From: Granulicella sp. S190
GTDB taxonomy: Bacteria; Acidobacteriota; Terriglobia; Terriglobales; Acidobacteriaceae
Reading direction: 5' to 3'
NCBI RefSeq assembly: GCF_009766095.1
Contig: NZ_LMUD01000040.1
Coordinates: 19,157 to 83,156, forward strand
Length of the DNA stretch: 64,000 nucleotides
A model generated the notes under the pieces. That model saw nothing but the letters and a program-made list of their open reading frames with translations, did not search any database and was not told where the DNA came from. Shown here piece after piece: positions 1-8,515 of the stretch. The translations under genes were made by a program, and so were the position numbers. Numbering within the stretch: the stretch's first letter is position 1; every line of letters starts with the position of its first letter.

Positions 1-1275
1 CTGACACTTGAGTATGCGATGGGCGCGAGTACGGTGAGTTCGGGCTGGTCTAATAATTTTGTTGAGATGTTGAATATCTTCCATCTGAGATTTCCATTGT
101 GGCTGGCCTATGATCATTGGACCGGGCTACGACAGGCGACCGATCGGGTGGCGAGAGGCATGGTATTAAGTTCGCATCCCGGGATGGTCCCGGGTACACC
201 GGACTTCAGCGATGCAATGGACGCCTTGAAGGCTGCACACCCTCCCGAACTGGTGACACAGGCTCACGCTCTGCTGAATGCGCCGCACATCTTTGGTGTA
301 GAGATCGGAGTCAATGTTCCGGCTTTTCTGATTGCGCTGTTGATTACAGCGGTGCTGGTGGTCGGCATTAAAGAGAGCGCGAAGTTCAATGCGACCATTG
401 TGGCGATCAAGGTCGGCATCGTGCTTTTTGTGCTTGGACTGGGATCGCACTACATTACGAAGTCGAACTGGGGCACGGATTGGCATAGCTTCGCGCCGTT
501 TGGCGTGGGTGGAATTGGTTTGGCTGCGGGACTGGTCTTCTTCTCGTATATCGGGTTCGACGCAGTGTCTACGACTGCACAGGAGGCAAAGAATCCGCAA
601 CGCGATCTTCCCATAGGGATCATTGTGTCGCTTTCGATCTGCACTCTGCTTTACATCGGAGTGGCGGCAGTACTGACGGGGATGGTTCCCTGGCGCGAGG
701 TGAATATCGAAGCGCCGATCTCCCGGGCGTTCCTGGATCACAATCTTGGCTGGGCTTCGAATGTTGTGACGTTTGGAGCGCTGGCTGGGCTTACAAGCGT
801 CATGCTGGTGATGCTGCTTGGCCAGAGCCGCGTGCTGTACTCGATGGCGCATGATGGGTTGTTGCCCAAGAAGTTTTTTGGCGATATTCATCACAAGTTC
901 AGAACGCCGTGGAAGGGTACGATACTGGCTGGGTTTTTGGCGGCGATCGTGGGCAGCGTTACTCCTATCGACGATATCGGCAAGATGGTAAATATCGGAA
1001 CGCTATTGGCGTTTGTGATCGTATGTATCGCCGTCATTGTGTTGCGAAGGACCGATCCGGATCGGGTAAGGCCGTTCAAAACACCGTGGGTGCCGTTCGT
1101 TCCGGCTCTTGGAATCATCTTCAACGGCTACATGATGTACAAGCTTGGAGTGTGGAACTGGGTGCGTTTGATCGTATGGTTGATCATCGGTCTCGTTGTG
1201 TACTTCACTTACAGTAGAAAGCACAGCACCTTGCAGCTGGCGCTTGAAGAGAAGCGGTCAGTGGAGACTAAGTAA
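1..1275 (+). CDS. APC-family amino-acid permease, 5'-truncated by the window edge
   Basis: Integral inner-membrane secondary transporter for amino acids (APC superfamily, cationic-amino-acid-transporter type). The reading frame is open from base 1, entering with LEYAMGASTVSSGW, a motif that lies around the third membrane segment in this family, so roughly the first 80-100 residues are outside the window. About ten hydrophobic segments follow, including the typical FFSYIGFDAVSTTAQEAKNP loop and the GQSRVLYSMAHDGLLP stretch near residue 270-285, both characteristic of YfnA/CAT-like permeases. The C-terminus ends in a short charged tail before TAA at 1273-1275. Family assignment is firm; the transported amino acid cannot be told from the sequence. 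The ATG at 19 is internal and is not a real start. Confidence 0.9.
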   Translation: MTLEYAMGASTVSSGWSNNFVEMLNIFHLRFPLWLAYDHWTGLRQATDRVARGMVLSSHPGMVPGTPDFSDAMDALKAAHPPELVTQAHALLNAPHIFGVEIGVNVPAFLIALLITAVLVVGIKESAKFNATIVAIKVGIVLFVLGLGSHYITKSNWGTDWHSFAPFGVGGIGLAAGLVFFSYIGFDAVSTTAQEAKNPQRDLPIGIIVSLSICTLLYIGVAAVLTGMVPWREVNIEAPISRAFLDHNLGWASNVVTFGALAGLTSVMLVMLLGQSRVLYSMAHDGLLPKKFFGDIHHKFRTPWKGTILAGFLAAIVGSVTPIDDIGKMVNIGTLLAFVIVCIAVIVLRRTDPDRVRPFKTPWVPFVPALGIIFNGYMMYKLGVWNWVRLIVWLIIGLVVYFTYSRKHSTLQLALEEKRSVETK

Positions 1276-1304
1276 ATAAGGCTTGCTCTCTCAATGGGTC
1301 TAAC

Positions 1305-1329
1305 GGGCGTCCGGCTATAGCCGGCGCCC
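1305..1329. terminator. Hairpin between convergent genes, possible bidirectional terminator
   Basis: GC-rich inverted repeat, GGGCGTCCGGCT and AGCCGGCGCCC, with one bulged base. It lies 30 bases after the permease stop and 38 bases before the stop of the convergent gene at 1368. No T-run follows on either strand, so this is only a likely terminator. Confidence 0.4.
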
Positions 1330-1367
1330 ATTCCGCTTTGCGGATCTGCTTATGACGTCTAAAGTAG

Positions 1368-3995
1368 CTAATTTTTAGTTGGGCCTTTGGGGTTCGAGGA
1401 TATCGATGGGGCGTAAGGGGCGGATGCCGATCCCGAAGCTGGGAGGATCGGAAGGGTTACGATGTTCGCGGCTGTCGGGTCATCGCGCAGACGCAGGAAG
1501 AAGCCGGCTTTGGGGGGGCGGGGGAGAGTTAGGGTGGTCCCTACGAAGCCCTCAGGGACCGTGGTGGGGGCGGTGAAGGCCGGATCGGTTGCGATGGAGT
1601 CCACGAGATAGAGGCTTGAGCCTGTGATGGTGCAGGGTTGGCTAGCGTCTGTGGGGCAACGCAGGTCTTTGAAGGTGGGAAGCCGGACGAGGGTAACCAG
1701 GGGGATCCAGTCGCCTGTGGTTCCGTCGGGAGAGATGGGATGGAGACGGAGTGGGCCGAAGGCGGAGGTTCCGAAGTCTTTGATCGGGTCCAGAGTTGCG
1801 AGGAGAGTGTGGGGGTTCTGGAGCACCAGATTGCCGGTTGAGACGCTGAGCGTGGTGCGAAGGCTGTCGTCGGCGTTCGATATCTCAATCTTGCCGGTGC
1901 GGGGGAATGACGCTACGGATTTGAGTGAGAAGGTGAGTAGTTCGTCTGACGGTAGGTCGTCGTCGCCCGCGAGATGGATGGACGTCGGGGTAGCCTGACC
2001 GATGTTCTTGCTGATGAGAGTGACGGAGGGACGAGGGGGCGCGACGGTGACGGGAAGGGTGAGGGTGCGACCGTCATTGAGTGAGAAGCGGGCCGTGAGA
2101 TGCTCGCCAACCTTGAGTTTTGGCGCCTGGCTGTTCGGCGGAAGAGTGAGGCGGAGTTGAGTGTCCGAGTTTGAAGGAGCGGGTATGGGGGTTGCGGTGT
2201 CCTGATTGGATGGGATGTTGACCGGGGCGGGAGTGAAGACAAGCTTGTCGATGGTGAGCTGCTGGACCTGGTCGAGGCTGGTGCCGGTGAGATCGGCGGT
2301 GGTGTCGCCGGCGTGGAGTTCGAGCGCGGTGAGGCGGGCGGGCTCGGAGTAGGTTTTGGCTGCGACGGTGTCGGCTTTGTCGTCGCCGAACTGCTTGATG
2401 GCGAGGTGGAGGGAGCCGGGGTCGATGGATTTGAGCGAGACGGTGACATCGACAGCAGCGGGTTTGTCCGCGGGCTTCCACTTGGCTTCGACTAGTTTGC
2501 CTGCGCTGGTGTCGAGGGAGACGGTGTCTAAGCAGGCTGTGCCGGTGGAGCTGAGCATGAGATGGTTTTCGCGACCGGCGATGAGAACGTCATCGTCGGC
2601 GAGCTTCCAGTCTTTGCCTGGGGTGTCCTGGAGTTGGAGGGTTGGACCTTTGAAGGCGTCGAAGCCCCAGAAGCCGGTGATGGTGCCGGTGACGGCGTTT
2701 GTGGCCTGATGCGGCACTGGCGCAGAAGCTGTTTCTGAGGGGTGGGATTCGGGGGTTGCGGTCGGCTTGGAATCGGTGTCGGAAGGGACGCTTGAGTCGA
2801 GGGGCAGAGGCTTGCGGGCGGGAGCGTGAGCGAGGACCAGACCGCCTCGAAAGGCGTCTGGAGTGACGGGAATATCGGTACCGCCGTTTGGGCCGTCGAC
2901 GTGGAGGACGAGATCGTGTGCCAGAGCTGTTGCATAGACCAGAGGCGCGCCCTCAACGGGGAGAATCACTTCTGGCTTTAGCAGGCAGGCGATGCTTTCG
3001 GGGTGGGTGGAGCGCAGAGGCGGGGGCACTGCAGCCTGAATGGCAGGGAGACCGATGACGATGACCGATTTGGGGTTGTTGAAGGAAGGCGGGGTGTTGA
3101 GGCGGAGGTTGAGGGCGTCGCCGTCGGGAAAGGCGATGGCGGGGATGTACTGATATTTAGCAGTGTGGAGGGTGCTGGTGATGCGGATGAGGTCGACGAT
3201 AGCGCCGACGTAGGGGCTGTAGTTTCCGCCGCCAGCGAGGCGGGTGTAGCTCGCTTGATTTATGAGGTCTGAGTTGGAGCCGTCGTTGAGTGCATCGGCG
3301 ACGGACTGGCCATGGCCATCGTCGAGGAGGGTCTGGTTTCCGGCCTGGGTGAGACAAGTAGATTGTGTGTCGACGGGTCGCTTGAAGCAGTCGGCGTTGG
3401 GTTTGAGATTGAGGGTTCGGGAGAGGAGGTCGGAGTGTTCGGCGAGCCCCTTGGCGTCGTCGGGCGGGACGCGACGGATGGCGGCGAGGTAGGTTTCGAT
3501 ACGGGCTTGTTCGAAGCCGGATTCGATGAGGTCTTGTGAGGCACGAACGAAGATGCCGGGGCGGCCGCGTACGGCAGAGCGGAGAGTGCTGAAGTCGCCG
3601 CCAGTCTCAGGCGCGAGGAAGAGGATGACCTGCTGGGCTTCGGCAGGGACGGTGATGGTGACGCCCTCTTCGCGGACCTTCTTGTTCCAAGTCTGGATCT
3701 CGGTGAACCAGTTTTCGGGAGGCGGATTGGTGGTGCCTCGCAGGAAGACTGCGACGAGCAGGTAGTGGACCGATTGCGTGGGCGGGAGGTCGGCGCGGAG
3801 CCATATCTTGTCGCCCGGCTGGAGATTGGGAACCTGGGCGATCGGCAGGGTTTTGCCCGAGCGGGTTACGTGTACATCTACCTTTGGACCTGCGAGGTCA
3901 AAACGCGCGGGATCTGCATGAAGCAGCGGCAAAGCCAGAAGTGTGGCAGCGAGAGTTCCAACGATGCGCGAACGACGAAACACTTTTGCCATCAT
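1368..3995 (-). CDS. Exported protein of unknown function (875 aa)
   Basis: I do not recognise this family. The N-terminus has a typical signal peptide (basic MMAKVFRRSR, a hydrophobic stretch, cleavage near LLHA-DPA), so the mature protein should be periplasmic or surface-located. The first ~350 residues form one unit with a beta-rich start (DVHVTRSGKTLPIAQVPNLQPGDKIWLRADLP) that resembles SLBB/beta-sandwich modules. The middle is a low-complexity Pro/Ser/Thr linker (~390-430). The C-terminal ~400 residues are Thr/Val-rich, compatible with Ig-like or IPT-type sandwiches. It begins 65 bases after the ABC ATPase stop on the same strand, so it may be the last gene of the adaptor-ATPase transcript. 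Start: ATG at 3995; the second Met codon follows directly. Confidence 0.75.
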   Translation of the reverse strand: MMAKVFRRSRIVGTLAATLLALPLLHADPARFDLAGPKVDVHVTRSGKTLPIAQVPNLQPGDKIWLRADLPPTQSVHYLLVAVFLRGTTNPPPENWFTEIQTWNKKVREEGVTITVPAEAQQVILFLAPETGGDFSTLRSAVRGRPGIFVRASQDLIESGFEQARIETYLAAIRRVPPDDAKGLAEHSDLLSRTLNLKPNADCFKRPVDTQSTCLTQAGNQTLLDDGHGQSVADALNDGSNSDLINQASYTRLAGGGNYSPYVGAIVDLIRITSTLHTAKYQYIPAIAFPDGDALNLRLNTPPSFNNPKSVIVIGLPAIQAAVPPPLRSTHPESIACLLKPEVILPVEGAPLVYATALAHDLVLHVDGPNGGTDIPVTPDAFRGGLVLAHAPARKPLPLDSSVPSDTDSKPTATPESHPSETASAPVPHQATNAVTGTITGFWGFDAFKGPTLQLQDTPGKDWKLADDDVLIAGRENHLMLSSTGTACLDTVSLDTSAGKLVEAKWKPADKPAAVDVTVSLKSIDPGSLHLAIKQFGDDKADTVAAKTYSEPARLTALELHAGDTTADLTGTSLDQVQQLTIDKLVFTPAPVNIPSNQDTATPIPAPSNSDTQLRLTLPPNSQAPKLKVGEHLTARFSLNDGRTLTLPVTVAPPRPSVTLISKNIGQATPTSIHLAGDDDLPSDELLTFSLKSVASFPRTGKIEISNADDSLRTTLSVSTGNLVLQNPHTLLATLDPIKDFGTSAFGPLRLHPISPDGTTGDWIPLVTLVRLPTFKDLRCPTDASQPCTITGSSLYLVDSIATDPAFTAPTTVPEGFVGTTLTLPRPPKAGFFLRLRDDPTAANIVTLPILPASGSASAPYAPSISSNPKGPTKN

Positions 3996-4060
3996 CCTAT
4001 TTTAGACGGCTAAGAGGTTCCAGTGGCTGTTCACCGGATGTCGTTGATTCTCTACCACTA

Positions 4061-4819
4061 CTAATTGCGAATGCGCGAGGACAAGTGGTCGCCGGCGACG
4101 ACACCGTCCCGGATGGTGATGATGCGGTGGGCGTATTCGGCGATGTCGGGTTCATGAGTGACGAGGACGATAGTATTGCCGCTGGCGTGGAGGTCATCAA
4201 ACAGCGCCATGATCTCGTCGCCGGTCTTGGAGTCGAGATTGCCGGTAGGTTCGTCGGCGAGGATGATGGAGGGCTTATTGACCAAGGCGCGTGCTATGGC
4301 GACGCGCTGACGCTGACCGCCTGAGAGTTCGTTAGGCTTATGCATCATGCGGGTGCCGAGGCCGACCGACTCAAGGACGCTCTTTGCGCGCTCAGTACGT
4401 GCGGCGGCGGGTGTTCCGTTGTAGATAAGGGGCAGTTCGACGTTGTGGAGCGAGGTGGCACGGGCAAGGAGATTGAAGGTTTGGAAGACGAAACCGATCT
4501 CTTTATTGCGAATGCGAGCCAGTTCGTCGTCGTTGAGCTCGGAGACGTCGTGGCCGTTGAGCCAATAACGGCCCTGGGAGGGTGAGTCGAGGCAACCGAT
4601 CAGATTCATCAGTGTCGACTTTCCCGAGCCGGAGGGCCCCATGATGGCGACATACTCGTTATGGCGGATGCGGAGGTTGACACCGCGGAGGGCATGTACC
4701 TGCTGGTCGCCCATCTCGTAAGTCTTCCAGAGATTGTCGGTGACGATGACGTCTCCGGGGTTGGGACCGGAGGCGTTGCTGGTGCTCAGATTGGATTCGA
4801 CTGCAGTTTCGATGGCCAT
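4061..4819 (-). CDS. ABC transporter ATP-binding protein (LolD/MacB-type)
   Basis: Cytoplasmic ATPase of an exporter-type ABC system. Visible motifs: Walker [10 protein letters not shown] (61-69), Q-loop Gln113, signature LSGGQRQR (165-172), Walker B IILADE (185-190), D-loop GNLDS and switch His222. The [19 protein letters not shown] stretch and the overall sequence fit the LolD/MacB ATPase group that works with FtsX-like permeases. The 252-aa length is normal, with a ~25-residue extra N-terminal tail. The start ATG (4819) has GGAG seven bases upstream. It follows the periplasmic adaptor gene on the same strand after 127 bases. No permease gene lies next to it, which is unusual for this type. 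Confidence 0.93.
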   Translation of the reverse strand: MAIETAVESNLSTSNASGPNPGDVIVTDNLWKTYEMGDQQVHALRGVNLRIRHNEYVAIMGPSGSGKSTLMNLIGCLDSPSQGRYWLNGHDVSELNDDELARIRNKEIGFVFQTFNLLARATSLHNVELPLIYNGTPAAARTERAKSVLESVGLGTRMMHKPNELSGGQRQRVAIARALVNKPSIILADEPTGNLDSKTGDEIMALFDDLHASGNTIVLVTHEPDIAEYAHRIITIRDGVVAGDHLSSRIRN

Positions 4820-4946
4820 CCGGTTCTCCGTGCTCCTACGAGTTTCAGGATAGTACGTTTGGGGTGGTGGGATGGTTCCGCGGTATTGATTGAGTCACTC
4901 CGAGGACAACAATTGTATGGACTTTTCTTGAGGAATCCATACTTTC

Positions 4947-6347
4947 TCACGATTTATCGGTGTCACCTGCGGCTTCAACGGTGTTATCTACTTTGACGGG
5001 AGTTCCACTCTTAAGGGTGCGCAGGATTCGATATCGACCAGTAACGATTTCATCCCCTTCTTTGAGGCCGCTGAGTACTTCGATATCTGTTGCACCCGTA
5101 ACGCCGGTTGTTATGGGGACGAAGACCGCCCGGAGTTTTTTATGTTCGGTTTGAAGGACGTACACGCCCTGGGCCGGTTGAGGTTTATGACCTGGAGTGG
5201 AAGAGTTGGAGGCTGCGCCTGCACTTGGTTTGCCCGCGTTCTCTGCGAGAGCTTTCTCCACCGCCGGGTCACGCTGGACAAGAGCCTGAATGGGGATGGT
5301 AAGAGCGTTGGGTTTGTGGGCCGTCGTAATCTTTGCTGTAGCGGAGAGGCCGGGGCGAAGGTCGTCTGAGGCCTGATCCAAGGTGACGACAACTTTGAAG
5401 TCTTTTGCCTCCTCCGTGCCCGTGGTGCTTTGCGTGGTGGAGAGGCCTGTCGTGCGGAGGAGAGCCTGGTCACCGACCTCGGTGACATGCCCTTTGAAGA
5501 TGCGGCCGGGAAGAGCATCGACGGCCACGTCGGCCGGTTGGTTGAGAGCGATGTTGACGATGTCGGTCTCATCAACCTTTACTTCGGCAGTAATGACGGA
5601 CATGTCGGCGAGAGTCATGATAGTGGAGCCGCCGGCGTTCTGGATACCGACCACGACGGTCTCGCCTTCGCGGACCGGAACGTTGGTGACCAGCCCATCA
5701 AAGGGGGCGCGGCTGATGGTTTTGTCGAGCGCGTCGAAGTTAGCGCGTTGGCTCGCGACAGCCTGGTTTGAGTGGCCGCGCAGGGAGTCGGTTTGTGCGC
5801 GAGCCTGTGCAAGAGCCGCTTCACGCTGCTCGAGAGTCGCTGCGGACATGTCGTAGGCGGCTTTTTTCGCGTCGTAGTCCTGTTTGGCGATTAGTTTTTC
5901 GTCGAACAAGGACTCAGCGCGACCGTAGTCAAGCTTCTTCTGCTCGAGATCGGCTTTGCCTTGAGCAATGTTTGCCTCTGCGGTCTTCTCTGCCGCGATG
6001 GAGCTGGTGATGTCTGTGCGTGAGGCTTCGATGCCGGCCTGCTGCGCGGCGACCGTTGCCTGAGGCTGGACACTCTCGACCGTAGCAAGAGTGGCGCCGG
6101 CCTTCACGTGGTCCCCCTCTTTGACATAGAGATGGGTGATGCGTCCAAAGGCGGTTGCACCTACGTTAACGTAGGTCTTCGGCTTGATCTGTCCGGTGCC
6201 GTTGACGATGGAGATCAGATCCTGATGGACAGCTTTACCTGTGGCGACTTTCGTGACACTGGCTTGTCCGTGGAGGATAGTGCCCACCACGATGCCTCCA
6301 AGGATCAGAACCACAGCTACGATCAAGAGAATTTTCTTTATGCTCAT
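4947..6347 (-). CDS. Periplasmic adaptor (membrane-fusion) protein, HlyD/MacA-like
   Basis: Adaptor subunit that links an inner-membrane exporter to an outer-membrane channel. One N-terminal membrane anchor (ILLIVAVVLILGGIVVGTI) is followed by the first half of the lipoyl/barrel-sandwich domain (VNVGATAFGRITHLYVKEGD). A long Ala/Gln/Glu-rich alpha-helical hairpin occupies ~95-200. The second lipoyl half (DKTISRAPFDGLVTNVPVRE) and a beta-barrel domain follow, and the C-terminal membrane-proximal domain ends in DEIVTGRYRILRTLKSGTPV. The 466-aa length is somewhat above MacA, with a Gly/Ala/Pro/Ser insert near 370-395. It heads the probable transcript adaptor - ATPase - exported 875-aa protein. 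It diverges from the GWxTD gene across a 287-base region. Confidence 0.9.
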   Translation of the reverse strand: MSIKKILLIVAVVLILGGIVVGTILHGQASVTKVATGKAVHQDLISIVNGTGQIKPKTYVNVGATAFGRITHLYVKEGDHVKAGATLATVESVQPQATVAAQQAGIEASRTDITSSIAAEKTAEANIAQGKADLEQKKLDYGRAESLFDEKLIAKQDYDAKKAAYDMSAATLEQREAALAQARAQTDSLRGHSNQAVASQRANFDALDKTISRAPFDGLVTNVPVREGETVVVGIQNAGGSTIMTLADMSVITAEVKVDETDIVNIALNQPADVAVDALPGRIFKGHVTEVGDQALLRTTGLSTTQSTTGTEEAKDFKVVVTLDQASDDLRPGLSATAKITTAHKPNALTIPIQALVQRDPAVEKALAENAGKPSAGAASNSSTPGHKPQPAQGVYVLQTEHKKLRAVFVPITTGVTGATDIEVLSGLKEGDEIVTGRYRILRTLKSGTPVKVDNTVEAAGDTDKS

Positions 6348-6573
6348 TGCCGCTTTCTATCGCGCCTCACTCTGCTTCAGAGGTGCGTGGGAGTCTGTGC
6401 TCATTTAAAGACAGTACGGAGGCGAAAGAAATTGCGTTCCGTAATCTTTCGAAACCAAAGTTCGTTCGTCTTATCAGAGGGTTATACAAAGACCTGCAAC
6501 TCTCTTATAGGCAACACTTGTGGGCTTTCCCGGAACACGAGCGATGATATCAGGAGTGTCCGACAGTCTCCTC

Positions 6574-6602
6574 TTGTAACGGAGGTATAACCGCTCTACA
6601 AT
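6574..6602 (+). promoter_or_regulatory. Candidate sigma-70 promoter of the GWxTD gene
   Basis: TTGTAA at 6574-6579, a 17-base spacer and TACAAT at 6597-6602. It lies 32 bases upstream of the chosen ATG with AGGAG (6616-6620) in between, which supports translation starting at 6635 rather than at the upstream TTG 6608. Based on consensus matching only. Confidence 0.5.
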
Positions 6603-6634
6603 GTTGGTTGGCAACAGGAGTGCACCCCTTTCTT

Positions 6635-8374
6635 ATGACGACTTCACGGCGCTTGGTATCCGGCACGACCCTATTTTTGTTGATCCTGATGGGGGGACGT
6701 GTTTTGACTGCCCAGGATGCGGCCAATGGCTCTGCACAGACCGACGGCGTGACTAAAGGACCAGTGACGGTGGAGAAACCGGATCCTTTGAAGCGTCCCT
6801 TGACCGATAAGGAGAGGCGGGAGCAGCAGAAGAATTTGAAGGTCGAGTTGAAGGGCGTCTATAAAAAGTGGGTCGATGAGGACGTCCGCTGGATCATTAC
6901 CGATCAGGAGCTTCAGGCATTTCGAAGTTTGAGTAACGACGAGGAGCGCGATCAGTTCATCGAGAACTTCTGGCTACGGCGCAATCCCAACCCGGACTCT
7001 CCAGAGAACGAGTTTCGCGAAGAGCATTATGCGCGCATCGCCTACGCGAACGATCATTTTGCTGCCGGTAAGCCTGGCTGGAGAACGGATCGCGGCCATA
7101 TCTACATCGCCTATGGGAAGGCAGACAGTATCGATTCACACCCAAGCGGTGGGAGCTACGAGCGACCAATTGAAGAGGGCGGTGGAAATACCTCAACTTT
7201 TCCCTTCGAGATATGGCACTACCGCTACCTAGAAGGTATCGGAGACAACGTCGATATTGAATTCGTTGATACCTGCATGTGCGGCGACTATCACATGACG
7301 ATCGATCGCTCTGAAAAAGATGCTTTGAAGCATGTTCCAGGCGCCGGCCAGACACTTTACGAGCAGCAGGGACAGTCTAAGCAGGCAGATCGGTTTTCAG
7401 GTGGCGGACTCGAACAGCTTGGCGCGGGACCGTTATCCAGCCAGAATCAAAGCAAGCAGTTTGACCGTTTGGATCGATTCGCGAAGTTGATGGCACCTCC
7501 TGAGATCAAGTTCAAAGATCTGGAGTCGTTTATGACGACTTCGAAGATTCTGACCGGACCTCCCTTTCTTTTTGATGTTCGGACGGACTACGTCAAGGTC
7601 ACCAATGATACGATTCTGGTTCCTGTAACGCTGCAGATCAAAAACGGCGATATTACGTTTACTAACAAAGACGGCGTGGCGATGGGTACTGTGAACATCC
7701 TTGGTCGCGTATCGAATTTGAACCACAAAGCGATTCAGACCTTCGAAGACACGGTCAGCGTGCAGGTGCCGAGTGAGCTTCTCGCACGGAAGCGGGCTGA
7801 TCAGTCAGTGTATTGGAAGTCCCTGCCGCTACGTCCCGGTCTGTACAAGATCGATATTGTCATCAAGGATGTAAACAATCCAGACCATATTGGACGTTGG
7901 CAACGTAGCTTGAATGTGCCAGCCTACGACGACGACCGACTTGCGTCTTCTTCCTTGATCTTGGCTTCGTCGATGGAGAGGGTGCCTTCGAAAGATATTG
8001 GTGCAGGAAATTTCATTATCGGTGATACGCACATTACCCCGCGCGTTCCCACGGGCCTCGGGGTTCCTGTGACCTTTCATAGAGCGCAAAATTTGAACTT
8101 CTGGATGCAGATTTATAATCTGGGGATCGATGAGAAGAGTAAGCAGAATGGAGCTACGATCGAGTACCAGATTCTCGACGTAGGGACAAATAAGTCCATT
8201 CTCACGACGCAGGAGCTTACTTCGAAGACTAATCCCAATGCAGATCAGGTTACGATTGAAAAGAGTTTACCGCTGGCAAGTCTTCAGCCCGGCAAGTATC
8301 AGATCAACATCAAGGTGAATGACGGAATAACGAAGCAGCAGATCGCAGAATCTGCGCCGTTTATCGTAGATTAG
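6635..8374 (+). CDS. GWxTD domain-containing exported protein
   Basis: Secreted or periplasmic protein with the GWxTD domain, a family of unknown function common in Acidobacteriota. A signal peptide (MTTSRRLVSGTTLFLLILMG, cleavage near LTA-QDA) is followed by a charged linker. The GWxTD module comes next (KKWVDEDVRWIITDQE, ENFWLRRNPNPDSPENEFRE, and the name-giving PGWRTDRGHIYIAYGK), then FEIWHYRYLEGIGDNVDIEF. The C-terminal ~300 residues look like beta-sandwich modules. I chose ATG 6635 because the signal peptide begins there, an AGGAG lies upstream and a promoter-like sequence ends at 6602; an in-frame TTG (6608) and GTG (6620) are alternatives. It may form a transcript with the outer-membrane protein gene 141 bases downstream. 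Confidence 0.9.
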   Translation: MTTSRRLVSGTTLFLLILMGGRVLTAQDAANGSAQTDGVTKGPVTVEKPDPLKRPLTDKERREQQKNLKVELKGVYKKWVDEDVRWIITDQELQAFRSLSNDEERDQFIENFWLRRNPNPDSPENEFREEHYARIAYANDHFAAGKPGWRTDRGHIYIAYGKADSIDSHPSGGSYERPIEEGGGNTSTFPFEIWHYRYLEGIGDNVDIEFVDTCMCGDYHMTIDRSEKDALKHVPGAGQTLYEQQGQSKQADRFSGGGLEQLGAGPLSSQNQSKQFDRLDRFAKLMAPPEIKFKDLESFMTTSKILTGPPFLFDVRTDYVKVTNDTILVPVTLQIKNGDITFTNKDGVAMGTVNILGRVSNLNHKAIQTFEDTVSVQVPSELLARKRADQSVYWKSLPLRPGLYKIDIVIKDVNNPDHIGRWQRSLNVPAYDDDRLASSSLILASSMERVPSKDIGAGNFIIGDTHITPRVPTGLGVPVTFHRAQNLNFWMQIYNLGIDEKSKQNGATIEYQILDVGTNKSILTTQELTSKTNPNADQVTIEKSLPLASLQPGKYQINIKVNDGITKQQIAESAPFIVD

Positions 8375-8515
8375 ACAGGTGCGGCTAGTACGGGAACATG
8401 GTTATGCAGACCCCAATTCGCGATAACCAGCCACATCGCACTCTGTAACGACGTACCCTAATTTGCTGGGTGCGGAACAATTTGGATAGCCATCGACGCG
8501 CAGGACGGCTTTACT

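Noticed and set aside
166..894. Long minus-strand frame opposite the permease gene
   Set aside because: Arg/His/Ser-rich translation with no motif; it is the antisense of a clear transporter gene.
1913..2449. Pro/Ser/Thr-rich minus-strand frame within the 875-aa gene
   Set aside because: Composition is that of a shifted frame, and the 875-aa frame has a signal peptide and spans the whole region.
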